Source: Bdellovibrionales bacterium
GTDB lineage: Bacteria; Bdellovibrionota; Bacteriovoracia; Bacteriovoracales; Bacteriovoracaceae
Direction of reading: 5' to 3'
Length of the DNA stretch: 8,101 nucleotides
Assembly: GCA_005791855.1 (NCBI GenBank)
Contig: SXUH01000384.1
Coordinates: 1-8,101, forward strand
Made by a program: the position numbers and the translations under genes. The notes under the pieces are model-generated. The model searched no databases. It saw nothing but the letters and a program-made list of their open reading frames with translations, and was not told the DNA's origin. Positions 1-6,486 of the stretch are shown here, piece after piece; position 1 is the stretch's first letter; each line of letters starts with the position of its first letter.

Positions 1-1
1 C

Positions 2-64
2 ATCGTTGTATGGGTGGGATTGGTCCTGGGCCTATTCAAGGTGCGGCAGAGACTCTTCAACTAA
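2..64 (+). CDS. C-terminal end of an upstream gene, probable membrane protein (partial)
   Basis: Reading from position 2, twenty sense codons run to a TAA at 62-64. The residues are IVVWVGLVLGLFKVRQRLFN. The first dozen are strongly hydrophobic, and the last eight carry Lys and two Arg. This is the usual look of a final transmembrane helix followed by a short positively charged tail on the cytoplasmic side. The stop lies only ten bases before the ATG of the peptidase gene at 75, and that gene's ribosome-binding site overlaps the stop, so the two are probably co-transcribed. The start lies outside the window, so family and function cannot be named. With only 20 residues, a chance open frame is possible, but composition and spacing favour a real gene end. 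Confidence 0.55.
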   Translation: MVVWVGLVLGLFKVRQRLFN

Positions 65-69
65 GGCGG
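63..69 (+). promoter_or_regulatory. Ribosome-binding site that decides the M3 peptidase start
   Basis: AAGGCGG at 63-69 includes AAGG at 63-66, eight bases before the ATG at 75. This supports the ATG over the in-frame TTG at position 6. The extra 23 residues from the TTG start have no family-like character, and they overlap the hydrophobic tail of the upstream gene in another frame. Confidence 0.6.
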
Positions 70-74
70 TCAGT

Positions 75-2105
75 ATGCAGAATCCGTTACTGGAAGTTCC
101 GAAAGCCAAGCATGGCGCGTACCCCTTCGATCGGATCAAGACCGAGGACTTCCTCCCGGCCCTCCAGGCCGCGGTGGAAACGGCCAAGACGAAGCTCGAA
201 AGATACAAGCGGGACCCGCGCACCGACTTCGCCCACGTGATCGTCGAGAAGAGCGACATCACCGAGCAGGTGGACTACGTCGCCGGGATCTTCTTCAACC
301 TCCACTCCGCCGAATGCACCGAGGAGCTGGAGAAGATCTCCCCGGAGATGACCGAGGTCCTCACGCGCTTCGGGAACGACATCTCCCTCGACCCGCAGAT
401 CTTCGCCAAGGTGAAGGCCTGCTACGACACGCGCCTGGACCAGAAGCTCGGCAAGGAAGAGCTGACCATCATCGAAAAGACCTACAAGTCGTTCACGCGG
501 AACGGGGCCCTGCTCGCGGACTCGGAGAAGGCTCAGATGCGCGAGCTCGACGAGAAGCTCGCCAAGCTCACGCTGACGTTCTCGCAGAACGTCCTCAAGG
601 CGACCAACGAGTACGTCCTCGAGCTCACGGACCGCGCCGACCTCGCCGGCCTTCCGGAGAACGTCGTCGAAGCCGCCGCGGAGATGGCGGAGAAGAAGGG
701 GAAGCCCGGGGCCTGGTGCTTCGGCCTGGACGCTCCGTCGATGATCCCGTTCCTCACCTACTCGAAGAAGCGGGACCTGCGCAAGAAGCTCCTCCTCGCG
801 AGCTCGTCGAAGACGTACAAGACCAAGTACGACAACCAGGAGACGCTGAAGGAGATCCTGAAGCTCCGGACCGCGCGGGCGAAGCTCCTGGGCTTCAACA
901 CCCACGCCGACTACGTGCTGGAGGAGCGCATGGCCATGTCGCCGAAGAAGGTCATGGATTTCCTCGAAGACCTCCTCGCCAAGGCCAAGCCCCACGCCGA
1001 GAGAGACGTGGAGCGGCTCAAGAAGCTCGCCAGAAAACAGGACGGGATCACGGATTTCCAGTCCTACGACGCCTCCTACTACTCGGAGATTTTGAAACGC
1101 CAGGAGCTCGCGCTGGACGACGAGATGCTCCGGCCCTACTTCAAGCTCGAGAACGTCGTGGACGGGATCTTCAAGGTCGCGGGCCTGCTCTACGGGCTCG
1201 AGTTCCGGGAAGCCTTCGACGTCCCGAAGTACCACGAGGACGTGCGGACCTTCGAGGTCTTCGACCAGGATAGCAAGGCCTTCGTGGGCCTCTTCTACAC
1301 CGATTTCTTCCCAAGGCCCACCAAGCGTGGTGGCGCCTGGATGTCCGGGATCAAAGAGCAGGGCATGTACCACGGGAAGGTCGAGCGGCCCCACATCATG
1401 ATCGTCTGTAACTTCACCAAGCCCACCAAGACCAAGCCGTCCCTGCTCTCGCTGGACGAGGTCCTGACCCTCTACCACGAGTTTGGCCACGCCCTCCACG
1501 GCCTGCTCTCCAAGTGCACGTACCGCGAGCTCTCGGGGACCAACGTCTACTGGGACTTCGTCGAGCTGCCGTCGCAGATCATGGAGAACTGGGTCCTGGA
1601 GAAGGAGTGCCTGGACCTCTTCGCCCGACACTACGAGACCGGGGAGAAGATCCCCGAGGATCTGGTGAAGAAGATCAAGGCTAGCGGGAAATTCCTCGAG
1701 GGGCTGGGCACGCTCCGGCAGCTGACCTTCGCCTTCCTGGACATGGCCTACCACAGCGTCAGCCCCGAGACGATCACCGACATCAACGAGTTCGAGACCC
1801 GGATCACCGAGCGGACCGCGCTCCTCCCGAGGCTCCCGGAGACCAGCATCTCCACGGCCTTCTCGCACATCTTCGCCGGCGGCTACTCCGCCGGGTACTA
1901 CTCCTACACGTGGGCCGAGGTGCTCGACGCCGACGCCTTCGAGTTCTTCCAGCAGTCGGGGATCTTCAACCGCGACGTCGCGAAGAAGTTCCGGGAGCAC
2001 ATCCTCGAGCGGGGCGGCACCGAGCACCCGATGGAACTCTATAAGAAGTTCCGGGGCCAGGAGCCGGACGTCGGGGCACTGCTAAGACGGGCCGGACTTC
2101 ACTAA
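75..2105 (+). CDS. M3A-family zinc oligopeptidase (oligopeptidase A / peptidyl-dipeptidase Dcp-like)
   Basis: This is a 676-residue zinc metallopeptidase, the usual length for the thimet oligopeptidase family (about 680). Enzymes of this family cleave short peptides in the cytosol, including protein-degradation products and signal-peptide remnants. The zinc site is visible: HEFGH at residues 468-472 supplies two His ligands and the catalytic Glu469, and Glu497 in the following FVELPSQIMENW block is the expected third ligand. The C-terminal HIFAGGYSAGYYSYTWAEV block holds the Gly/Tyr-rich substrate-binding loop of the family, and the protein ends in the typical FRGQEP...LLRRAGL tail. The N-terminus (NPLLEV...PFDRIKTEDFLPAL) also matches M3A enzymes. 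No signal peptide is seen, so it is probably cytosolic. Both Dcp-like and OpdA-like stretches occur, so the choice between dipeptide-releasing exopeptidase and endopeptidase is open. The next gene starts 15 bases after the stop. Confidence 0.95.
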   Translation: MQNPLLEVPKAKHGAYPFDRIKTEDFLPALQAAVETAKTKLERYKRDPRTDFAHVIVEKSDITEQVDYVAGIFFNLHSAECTEELEKISPEMTEVLTRFGNDISLDPQIFAKVKACYDTRLDQKLGKEELTIIEKTYKSFTRNGALLADSEKAQMRELDEKLAKLTLTFSQNVLKATNEYVLELTDRADLAGLPENVVEAAAEMAEKKGKPGAWCFGLDAPSMIPFLTYSKKRDLRKKLLLASSSKTYKTKYDNQETLKEILKLRTARAKLLGFNTHADYVLEERMAMSPKKVMDFLEDLLAKAKPHAERDVERLKKLARKQDGITDFQSYDASYYSEILKRQELALDDEMLRPYFKLENVVDGIFKVAGLLYGLEFREAFDVPKYHEDVRTFEVFDQDSKAFVGLFYTDFFPRPTKRGGAWMSGIKEQGMYHGKVERPHIMIVCNFTKPTKTKPSLLSLDEVLTLYHEFGHALHGLLSKCTYRELSGTNVYWDFVELPSQIMENWVLEKECLDLFARHYETGEKIPEDLVKKIKASGKFLEGLGTLRQLTFAFLDMAYHSVSPETITDINEFETRITERTALLPRLPETSISTAFSHIFAGGYSAGYYSYTWAEVLDADAFEFFQQSGIFNRDVAKKFREHILERGGTEHPMELYKKFRGQEPDVGALLRRAGLH

Positions 2106-2120
2106 AAGGATTTTTACGTC

Positions 2121-4193
2121 ATGATCGATGAGAAATTTGAACGCTACCACGAAGCCCAGAGCTGGTTCGCCAAGGACGTCGAGCTCTACCGGTCCAGCCG
2201 CCACCAGGCCCTGGAGATCATCTGCCGGAAGGTCTCGGAGGTCATGGGCGTCTCCCGGGTGGGTGTGTGGTTCTTCACCGTCGACCGGGAGTCGATGTTC
2301 GAAGAACTGACCTTCATCCAGGGGAAGGAGAACTCCCAGGGAACCACCATGGTGAAGCGGGACTTCCCGCTGTACTTCGAGGCTGTGAAGGAAGCCCGGG
2401 TGGTGGCCAGCGAAGACTGCCTCCGGGACGGGAAGCTCAAGGAGCTCGAGAAGAACTACCTCGTCCCGCTCGGGATCAAGTCCCTCCTGGACGCTCCGAT
2501 CTTCTCCGACGGGGAGATGATCGGCGTCATCTGCTGCGAGAACGTCACCTGCAAGGCCTGGGACATCCTGGACAAGAACTTCGCCGCGTCCATCTCCGAC
2601 TTCATCGGCCGCCTCATCGAGACGGAGAAGCGGCACACCTACGAGAAGGAACTCCGGCACCGGATCAACTACCTCGAGAACGACCTCAAGAAGAAGCTCG
2701 ACGACCTCAACGAAGCCAAGCTCAGCCTCGACCTCGCCCTCGAGGGCGCGCAGGTCGGCAAGTGGGACTGGGACCTCACGAGCAACAAGCTCTCGCTCAA
2801 CAAGACCTGGTACAACAAGCTCGGCTACGAGTACAACGAACTCCCGCAGGTCCTCGAGTCCTTCAAGACGGTCGTCCACCCGGAGGACATCGACCGGGTC
2901 TTCGAGGAACTGGACAAGCACCTCAAGGGCGATAACCTCTTCTACGAATGCCGCTACCGCATGATCACCAAGACCGGGGAGGTCCAGTGGTGCATCGACC
3001 GGGGCTGCATCATCCACCGGAACCCCGACGGTTCCCCGCTCCGGGTGACCGGCGTGAACATCAACGTCACCCCCGTGGTGAAGTGGGAGCAGAGCCTCGT
3101 CATCTCCGAGCAGCAGCTCAAGTCCATGATCCAGTCGCTGCCGACCCCGGTGGCGATGTTCGACAAGAACCTGAACTACCTCGCCTTCAGCTCCCGCTGG
3201 ACGGAGGAGTGGCAGAAGTTCGGCGTCCCCCGGGAAGGGCACAGCGCCCGGAACGAGTTCAGGCCCCTCTGGATCACGAACATGGAGCGCGCGCTCAGCG
3301 GAGCGACCCTGAGCAAGGACGAAGACCTGGTGGAGTTCGTCCAGGACACGGAGCTCTGGCTCCGCTGGGCGATCCAGCCGTGGAAGACCGCGAACCAGGA
3401 GATCGGCGGCGTGATCGTCATGGCCGAGAACATCTCGAGCCGGAAGGAGGCGGAGATGCGCCTCGCCCAGACCTCGAAGCTCTCCGCCCTCGGGGAGATG
3501 GCCGGGGGGATCGCCCACGAGATCAACAACCCCCTGAGCATCATCAAGGGGTACATCGACCTCCTCCGCCGGCACTCCTCGCGGAATTCCCTGAGCCCCG
3601 AACTCCTCCTCCAGTACATCGAGAAGATGGACCAGACGGTTGGCCGGATCTCGCGGATCGTGAACGGGATGCGCCGGTTCTCCCGCGAGTCGTCCATGGA
3701 CGAGAAGGTGAACTACTCCATCAACAAGATCGTCGAGGAGACGCTGGACATCTGCCAGGAGCGGATCAACAACAACGGCACCGCCGTCGAGGTGAACTAC
3801 CTCAAGGACGACCCGACCATCCTCTGCAGGCCCGTGGAGATCTCGCAGGTGCTCCTGAACCTCATCAACAATTCCTACCAGGCAACCGCCTCCTACCCGC
3901 ACCCGTGGATCCGGATCAAGATGGAGGACGCCGGCGACAAGTACCGCATCCGGGTCAGCGACTGCGGGATGAAGATCTCGCAGGCGGTCCGGCAGAAGCT
4001 CTTCCAGCCGTTCTTCACCACGAAGGACGTGGGCGTCGGGACGGGACTGGGCCTAAGCATCTCCCGAGGGATCATCGAGGATCACAAGGGCGCGCTCTAC
4101 TACCAAGACGATGCTCCGAACACGACCTTCGTGATCGAGCTTCCGAAGCCTGCGACGGCTACGACCACGGCCGAGACACAGCCGACGATGTAG
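2121..4193 (+). CDS. Soluble GAF-PAS-PAS sensor histidine kinase
   Basis: This 690-residue kinase has no transmembrane segment or signal peptide, so it should sense an internal cue. In order it shows a GAF domain (about 17-168, with a SLLDAPIF...GVICCEN core), a charged coiled coil (about 170-203), a PAS_3-type domain (about 204-318, HPEDIDRV and FYECRYRM...G), a second PAS (about 325-440), a HisKA dimerisation domain (about 450-525) and a HATPase_c domain (about 565-680). The H box GGIAHEINNPL places the phosphorylated His at 466. The N box NLINNS has its key Asn at 584, the F box is FQPFFTTK, and the G2 box GTGLGLS starts at 640. The G1 box reads DCGMKI at 614-619 instead of the usual DxGxGI, so one glycine is replaced by Lys. 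AAAGGA at 2105-2110, overlapping the upstream stop, supports the ATG. No receiver domain or response regulator is present, so the partner is unknown. It probably shares a transcript with the peptidase. Confidence 0.95.
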   Translation: MIDEKFERYHEAQSWFAKDVELYRSSRHQALEIICRKVSEVMGVSRVGVWFFTVDRESMFEELTFIQGKENSQGTTMVKRDFPLYFEAVKEARVVASEDCLRDGKLKELEKNYLVPLGIKSLLDAPIFSDGEMIGVICCENVTCKAWDILDKNFAASISDFIGRLIETEKRHTYEKELRHRINYLENDLKKKLDDLNEAKLSLDLALEGAQVGKWDWDLTSNKLSLNKTWYNKLGYEYNELPQVLESFKTVVHPEDIDRVFEELDKHLKGDNLFYECRYRMITKTGEVQWCIDRGCIIHRNPDGSPLRVTGVNINVTPVVKWEQSLVISEQQLKSMIQSLPTPVAMFDKNLNYLAFSSRWTEEWQKFGVPREGHSARNEFRPLWITNMERALSGATLSKDEDLVEFVQDTELWLRWAIQPWKTANQEIGGVIVMAENISSRKEAEMRLAQTSKLSALGEMAGGIAHEINNPLSIIKGYIDLLRRHSSRNSLSPELLLQYIEKMDQTVGRISRIVNGMRRFSRESSMDEKVNYSINKIVEETLDICQERINNNGTAVEVNYLKDDPTILCRPVEISQVLLNLINNSYQATASYPHPWIRIKMEDAGDKYRIRVSDCGMKISQAVRQKLFQPFFTTKDVGVGTGLGLSISRGIIEDHKGALYYQDDAPNTTFVIELPKPATATTTAETQPTM

Positions 4194-4203
4194 TATGGGA
4201 GTG

Positions 4204-4368
4204 ACAACGGCGCCGGCGAAGCTCTGCGCAATTTGGTTTTAGAACAGCGGCGCCGACGAAGCCATGCGTAACTGTGGTGGTTCCAAAACAACGGCGCTGA
4301 CGAAGCTGTGCGAAATCTTTTTCAACAATAGCGCGGAACCACAACGTCGCCGTCGAAGCGCAGCGTCG
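4204..4368. repeat. Four imperfect copies of a 28-nt direct repeat filling the convergent intergenic gap
   Basis: Four 28-base units lie at 4204-4231, 4244-4271, 4288-4315 and 4341-4368. They begin ACAACGGCGCCG (first half consensus), share an invariant CGAAGC at unit positions 14-19, and mostly continue with a TGCG. By direct comparison, units 1 and 3 match at 24 of 28 bases, 1 and 2 at 23, 2 and 3 at 23, and 1 and 4 at 21. The separators grow from 12 to 16 to 25 bases and are unrelated and AT-rich. The array occupies nearly all of the 178-base gap between the ends of the kinase gene (+) and the ushA gene (-). Units 1 and 2 contain the self-complementary core CGGCGCCG. The unit spacing (40, 44, 53) does not keep a reading frame, so this is not a protein repeat. 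The function is unknown. Its position between converging 3' ends recalls REP-type elements. Confidence 0.75.
4277..4342. repeat. Inverted repeat enclosing the third 28-nt unit
   Basis: GTGGTTCC at 4277-4284 is exactly complementary to GGAACCAC at 4335-4342, giving an 8-bp stem around a 50-base interior that contains repeat unit 3. Inside it, GCGCT at 4294-4298 can pair with AGCGC at 4330-4334, stacking directly on the right arm of the outer stem with a nine-base bulge on the left. A transcript from either converging gene could form this structure at its 3' end. There is no classic hairpin plus uridine run, so I do not call it a terminator. The run TCTTTTT at 4316-4322 lies inside the loop. 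Confidence 0.4.
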
Positions 4369-4371
4369 ATC

Positions 4372-5888
4372 TTACTCCACCGTAATGTAGTTCGTCGGCG
4401 CAAACTCCGCCGCCCGGAGGACCTTCACCTTCAAGATGAAGTCCTTGAGGATGTCGGCATCCACGTAGCCGAACTTGTTAAACGGTAGCACCGGATACTT
4501 GTCGCCTCCGCGGGCGATGAACTCCGGCAGCGCGATCCGGTACTTCTTCGTCTCCACCACGTCCTTCCCGTCGATCAGAAGCCTGGTGATCTTCTTCGTT
4601 TCCCGGCTCGCCCAGATTCGCACGCCGCTCATCTGCGGGAAGCTTCCGGACCCGGGGGCGAGTGCTCGAGGTAGGGGAGGAGGTCCTTCCCGCTGACCTC
4701 CGCGACGCCCACTTCTCCGCCGAAGGGGAGGACCATGAGCACGGTTTCGTAGGTGACCTTCCCGGGGTAGATCGAGTCCCGGATCCCGCCGGAGTTGGAG
4801 ATGGCGAGGTCGGCGTTGAACTTCTCGTGGTAGGCGCGGGAGAGGAGGTTCCCGAGGTTGGTCTCCTGCTTCCGGACGACCTCCCGTCTTCCGACGAACT
4901 CCGCGTCCGCGGTCCCGAGTTCGATCAGAAGGGTCGAGTCACCTTTCTCCTTGAAGGGCCTGAGCATCGCCTCGAGGTAGGCGTCGGGCTGGATCTTCAC
5001 CGGCGAGTCCTTGAGGTTCACGGGGATGAGTTCCGACTTCTTCAAGGTGAGCTTCCCGTTCAGGAATTCGAAGTCGACCCTCCCGACGTACTTGCCCCAT
5101 TCGTGGGCCTGGACGATGACCGTCCCGTTCTGGAGGTCCGGCGCGAAGAGGGGCTTCTGCGAGTGGCCCCCGACGATGAGGTCGATGCCGTCGACCTTCC
5201 TCGCGAGGGTCACGTCGCCGGGAGCGTCGGCGCCGTGGGCCTCCTCCGGGTAGTGGCCGATGTGGGTGACGGCGACGAGGACGTCGGCGTCTCTTCGGAG
5301 GACGGGCACGAGGGCCTTGGCCTCCTCGAGCATGGGAACGAAGACCACGTCCTTCGAGTTGTTCGGGTTCGACTTGAGCGGCGTGTCCTCCGTTGTGAGT
5401 CCGAAGACGGTGACCTTCAGGTCGTCGAACTCTTTGGTGATGTGCGAGGGGAACGGTCGACCGTCCTTTGCCTTGTAGTGGATGTTCGCCGAGATGAAGG
5501 GGAAGCCCGCCCAGTCACGTTGCCGGAAGATGGTCTCCAGGGGTTTGTCGAACTCGTGGTTCCCGATGGCCATGGCGTCGTAGCCGATGTGGCCCATGCC
5601 TCGGAAGTCCGGTTCCGCGTCCTGGAGGTCGGACTGCGGGACGCCCGTGTTCACGTCGCCGGCGTCGAGGAGGAGGACGTGGCCCCCGGCTCTTACGACT
5701 TCTTCGCGCAGCTGGGTGATGAGGGTGGCGCGGGCGGCGAGGCCCACTTCTCCGTCTCGGTTGGTCCAGAAGCGACCGTGGTGGTCGTTGGTGTGGAGGA
5801 CGGTCAGCTTGTAGACCTTATCCTTGGTGTAGGCGTAGAGGTCCGGGGAAAGGCAAAGGAAGAGGGCGAGGCTTAAGATCGGTCGCAT
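4372..5888 (-). pseudogene. ushA: UshA-type periplasmic UDP-sugar hydrolase/5'-nucleotidase, frameshifted near 4654-4660
   Basis: UshA hydrolyses UDP-sugars and 5'-nucleotides in the periplasm so the products can be imported. The reading from 5888 starts MRPILSLALFLCLSPDLYA, a signal peptide with likely cleavage after A19. It then follows E. coli UshA closely: NDHHGRFW (metal ligands D35, H37), D78, the block SDLQDAEPDFRGM, GNHEFD (N110, H111, D114), H209, GGHSQ (H242, Q244) and VQAHEWGKYVGR. The C-terminal domain shows NSGGIRDSI (R370). The frame closes at a TGA at 4629-4631 after about 419 codons. The neighbouring frame continues with SGSFPQMSGVRI..., then FIARGGDKYPVL and a UshA-like end, to a TAA at 4372-4374. 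Together about 505 codons are present, close to full length, with one base apparently lost at the C5/G5 tract. The start at 5888 is favoured over the ATG at 5945 by AGGAG at 5894-5898 and by the signal peptide. It may be a true pseudogene or a sequence error. Confidence 0.88.
4651..4660 (-). other. ushA: Frameshift site in ushA
   Basis: On the coding (minus) strand the tract is CGCCCCCGGG. The upstream frame reads ...YLEHS, then P-P-G-P-E-A-S-R-R and stop. The family-like frame reads A-P-G-S-G-S-F-P-Q-M-S-G. Adding one C or G in this tract joins YLEHS to PGSGSFPQM, which lines up with the PDSGAYPQF region of E. coli UshA. The five-base homopolymer makes a sequencing or assembly miscount plausible. 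Confidence 0.75.
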
Positions 5889-5893
5889 GCGGA

Positions 5894-5898
5894 CTCCT
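5894..5898 (-). promoter_or_regulatory. Ribosome-binding site that decides the ushA start
   Basis: AGGAG on the minus strand sits five bases before the ATG at 5888-5886. That ATG opens a clean signal peptide. The longer in-frame start at 5945 would add 19 residues (MTLIPLRIYGKKNSLTGVR) ahead of the signal peptide and is unlikely. Confidence 0.65.
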
Positions 5899-5910
5899 GT
5901 GAGAGAATTT

Positions 5911-5939
5911 TTCTTACCGTAGATCCGGAGGGGGATCAA
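5911..5939 (-). promoter_or_regulatory. Weak candidate promoter for ushA
   Basis: In the 85-base gap between the DUF4442 stop and the ushA start, the minus strand carries TTGATC at 5939-5934 (four of six to the -35 consensus). TAAGAA at 5916-5911 (three of six to the -10) follows after exactly 17 bases. The position is right for a short leader before the ribosome-binding site. The match is weak, and read-through from the flavoprotein/DUF4442 genes upstream is equally possible. Confidence 0.22.
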
Positions 5940-5973
5940 GGTCATTCTCCCGGGCCCGTCCTAATTTCTTCTG

Positions 5974-6486
5974 TCAGCCCTTGGTCTGCACCTGATCCCA
6001 GGATTTTAGCTGCCAGACGGTGGTGACCACGGCGACCTCCTTCTGGTTCTCGTCGGTGACGACGGTCTTCATCTCCTGGAGGTGCTTCCCCTCCCGGAGG
6101 AGAGCGGCGTTCAGCACCTCGGGGTCGATCTGGGAGATGCGGCAGCGGCCCTCGAGGGCGCTGCGGCCCTGGTAGGTGTACTTCACGCTGAGCTCGGAGA
6201 GGATGATTCGGTACTTGCTGATCCCGCAGTGGGTGAGGATCGAGAGGCCCGCGCAGAACTCCCCGATGGTGGCGATGGCGCAGGCGTGGATCCCGCCGAG
6301 GTGGTTGTGGTTCAGCTTCCGGTTGGGAAGGGTGATCACCACGGAGTCGGAGATCTCCCGGATGCGGAACCCGTGGGGAGCGTTGAAGGGGATGCCCACG
6401 GTGAGGACCTTGTCCAGGGCCAGGAGGCTCAGGCGGCTCGGGTTCCCGAGGAGCTTGTCGATGAGCTTGAACGCCGTCTGCTTCAT
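5974..6486 (-). CDS. DUF4442 / hotdog-fold thioesterase-like protein
   Basis: This is a 170-residue cytosolic protein. The centre, PNRKLNHNHLGGIHACAIATIGEFCAG (about residues 54-80), has the N-H-x-G-G-x-H signature seen in PaaI-like and DUF4442 hotdog-fold proteins. In thioesterases of this fold the equivalent helix-start segment lines the acyl-CoA site. The region before it (HGFRIREISDSVVITLPNR) forms the expected first strands, and KYRIILSELSVKYTYQGRS and TVVTDENQKEVAVVTTVWQLK form later strands. A thioester substrate is inferred from the fold; nothing in the sequence identifies it. The ATG at 6486 overlaps the TGA of the flavoprotein gene (ATGA), a sign of translational coupling, with only a G-rich stretch at 6490-6495 as a weak ribosome-binding site. 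The same frame stays open upstream to 7215, but that part is out-of-frame reading of the flavoprotein gene and is low in complexity. Confidence 0.85.
   Translation of the reverse strand: MKQTAFKLIDKLLGNPSRLSLLALDKVLTVGIPFNAPHGFRIREISDSVVITLPNRKLNHNHLGGIHACAIATIGEFCAGLSILTHCGISKYRIILSELSVKYTYQGRSALEGRCRISQIDPEVLNAALLREGKHLQEMKTVVTDENQKEVAVVTTVWQLKSWDQVQTKG

Noticed and set aside
87..2027. 646-codon open frame antisense to the M3 peptidase
   Set aside because: Its product is a low-complexity run of Leu, Val, Glu, Gly and Asp that mirrors the codon bias of the sense gene. The sense strand has clear family motifs throughout.
2082..3902. 606-codon open frame antisense to the histidine kinase
   Set aside because: It has the same biased composition, no recognisable domain, and overlaps a fully supported kinase.
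2948..4204. 418-codon plus-strand frame inside the kinase gene
   Set aside because: It is a shifted reading of the kinase, very rich in Arg, Pro and Asp, with no family character.
4210..4240. Rho-independent terminator after the kinase gene
   Set aside because: Only a four-base GCGC/GCGC stem precedes the T-rich stretch, which is interrupted by GG. It is too weak to call.
4204..4368. CRISPR array
   Set aside because: The copies differ from each other at 4 to 7 or more of 28 positions, the separators are only 12-25 bases, and no cas gene is nearby.
4264..4488. 74-codon plus-strand frame through the repeats and the end of ushA
   Set aside because: It has no ribosome-binding site, crosses unrelated segments and runs antisense to the supported UshA C-terminus.
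4372..4632. Separate 86-codon gene beginning MSGVRIWAS
   Set aside because: The ATG is an internal codon. The residues just before it in the same frame (SGSFPQ) also match UshA, so this is the end of the frameshifted gene.
4662..5876. 404-codon open frame on the plus strand opposite ushA
   Set aside because: It is rich in Val, Glu, Asp and Gly without any motif. The minus strand carries the UshA catalytic blocks.
5922..5937. GATCC/GGATC hairpin in the gap before ushA as a terminator
   Set aside because: It is a five-base stem with no T-run on either side.
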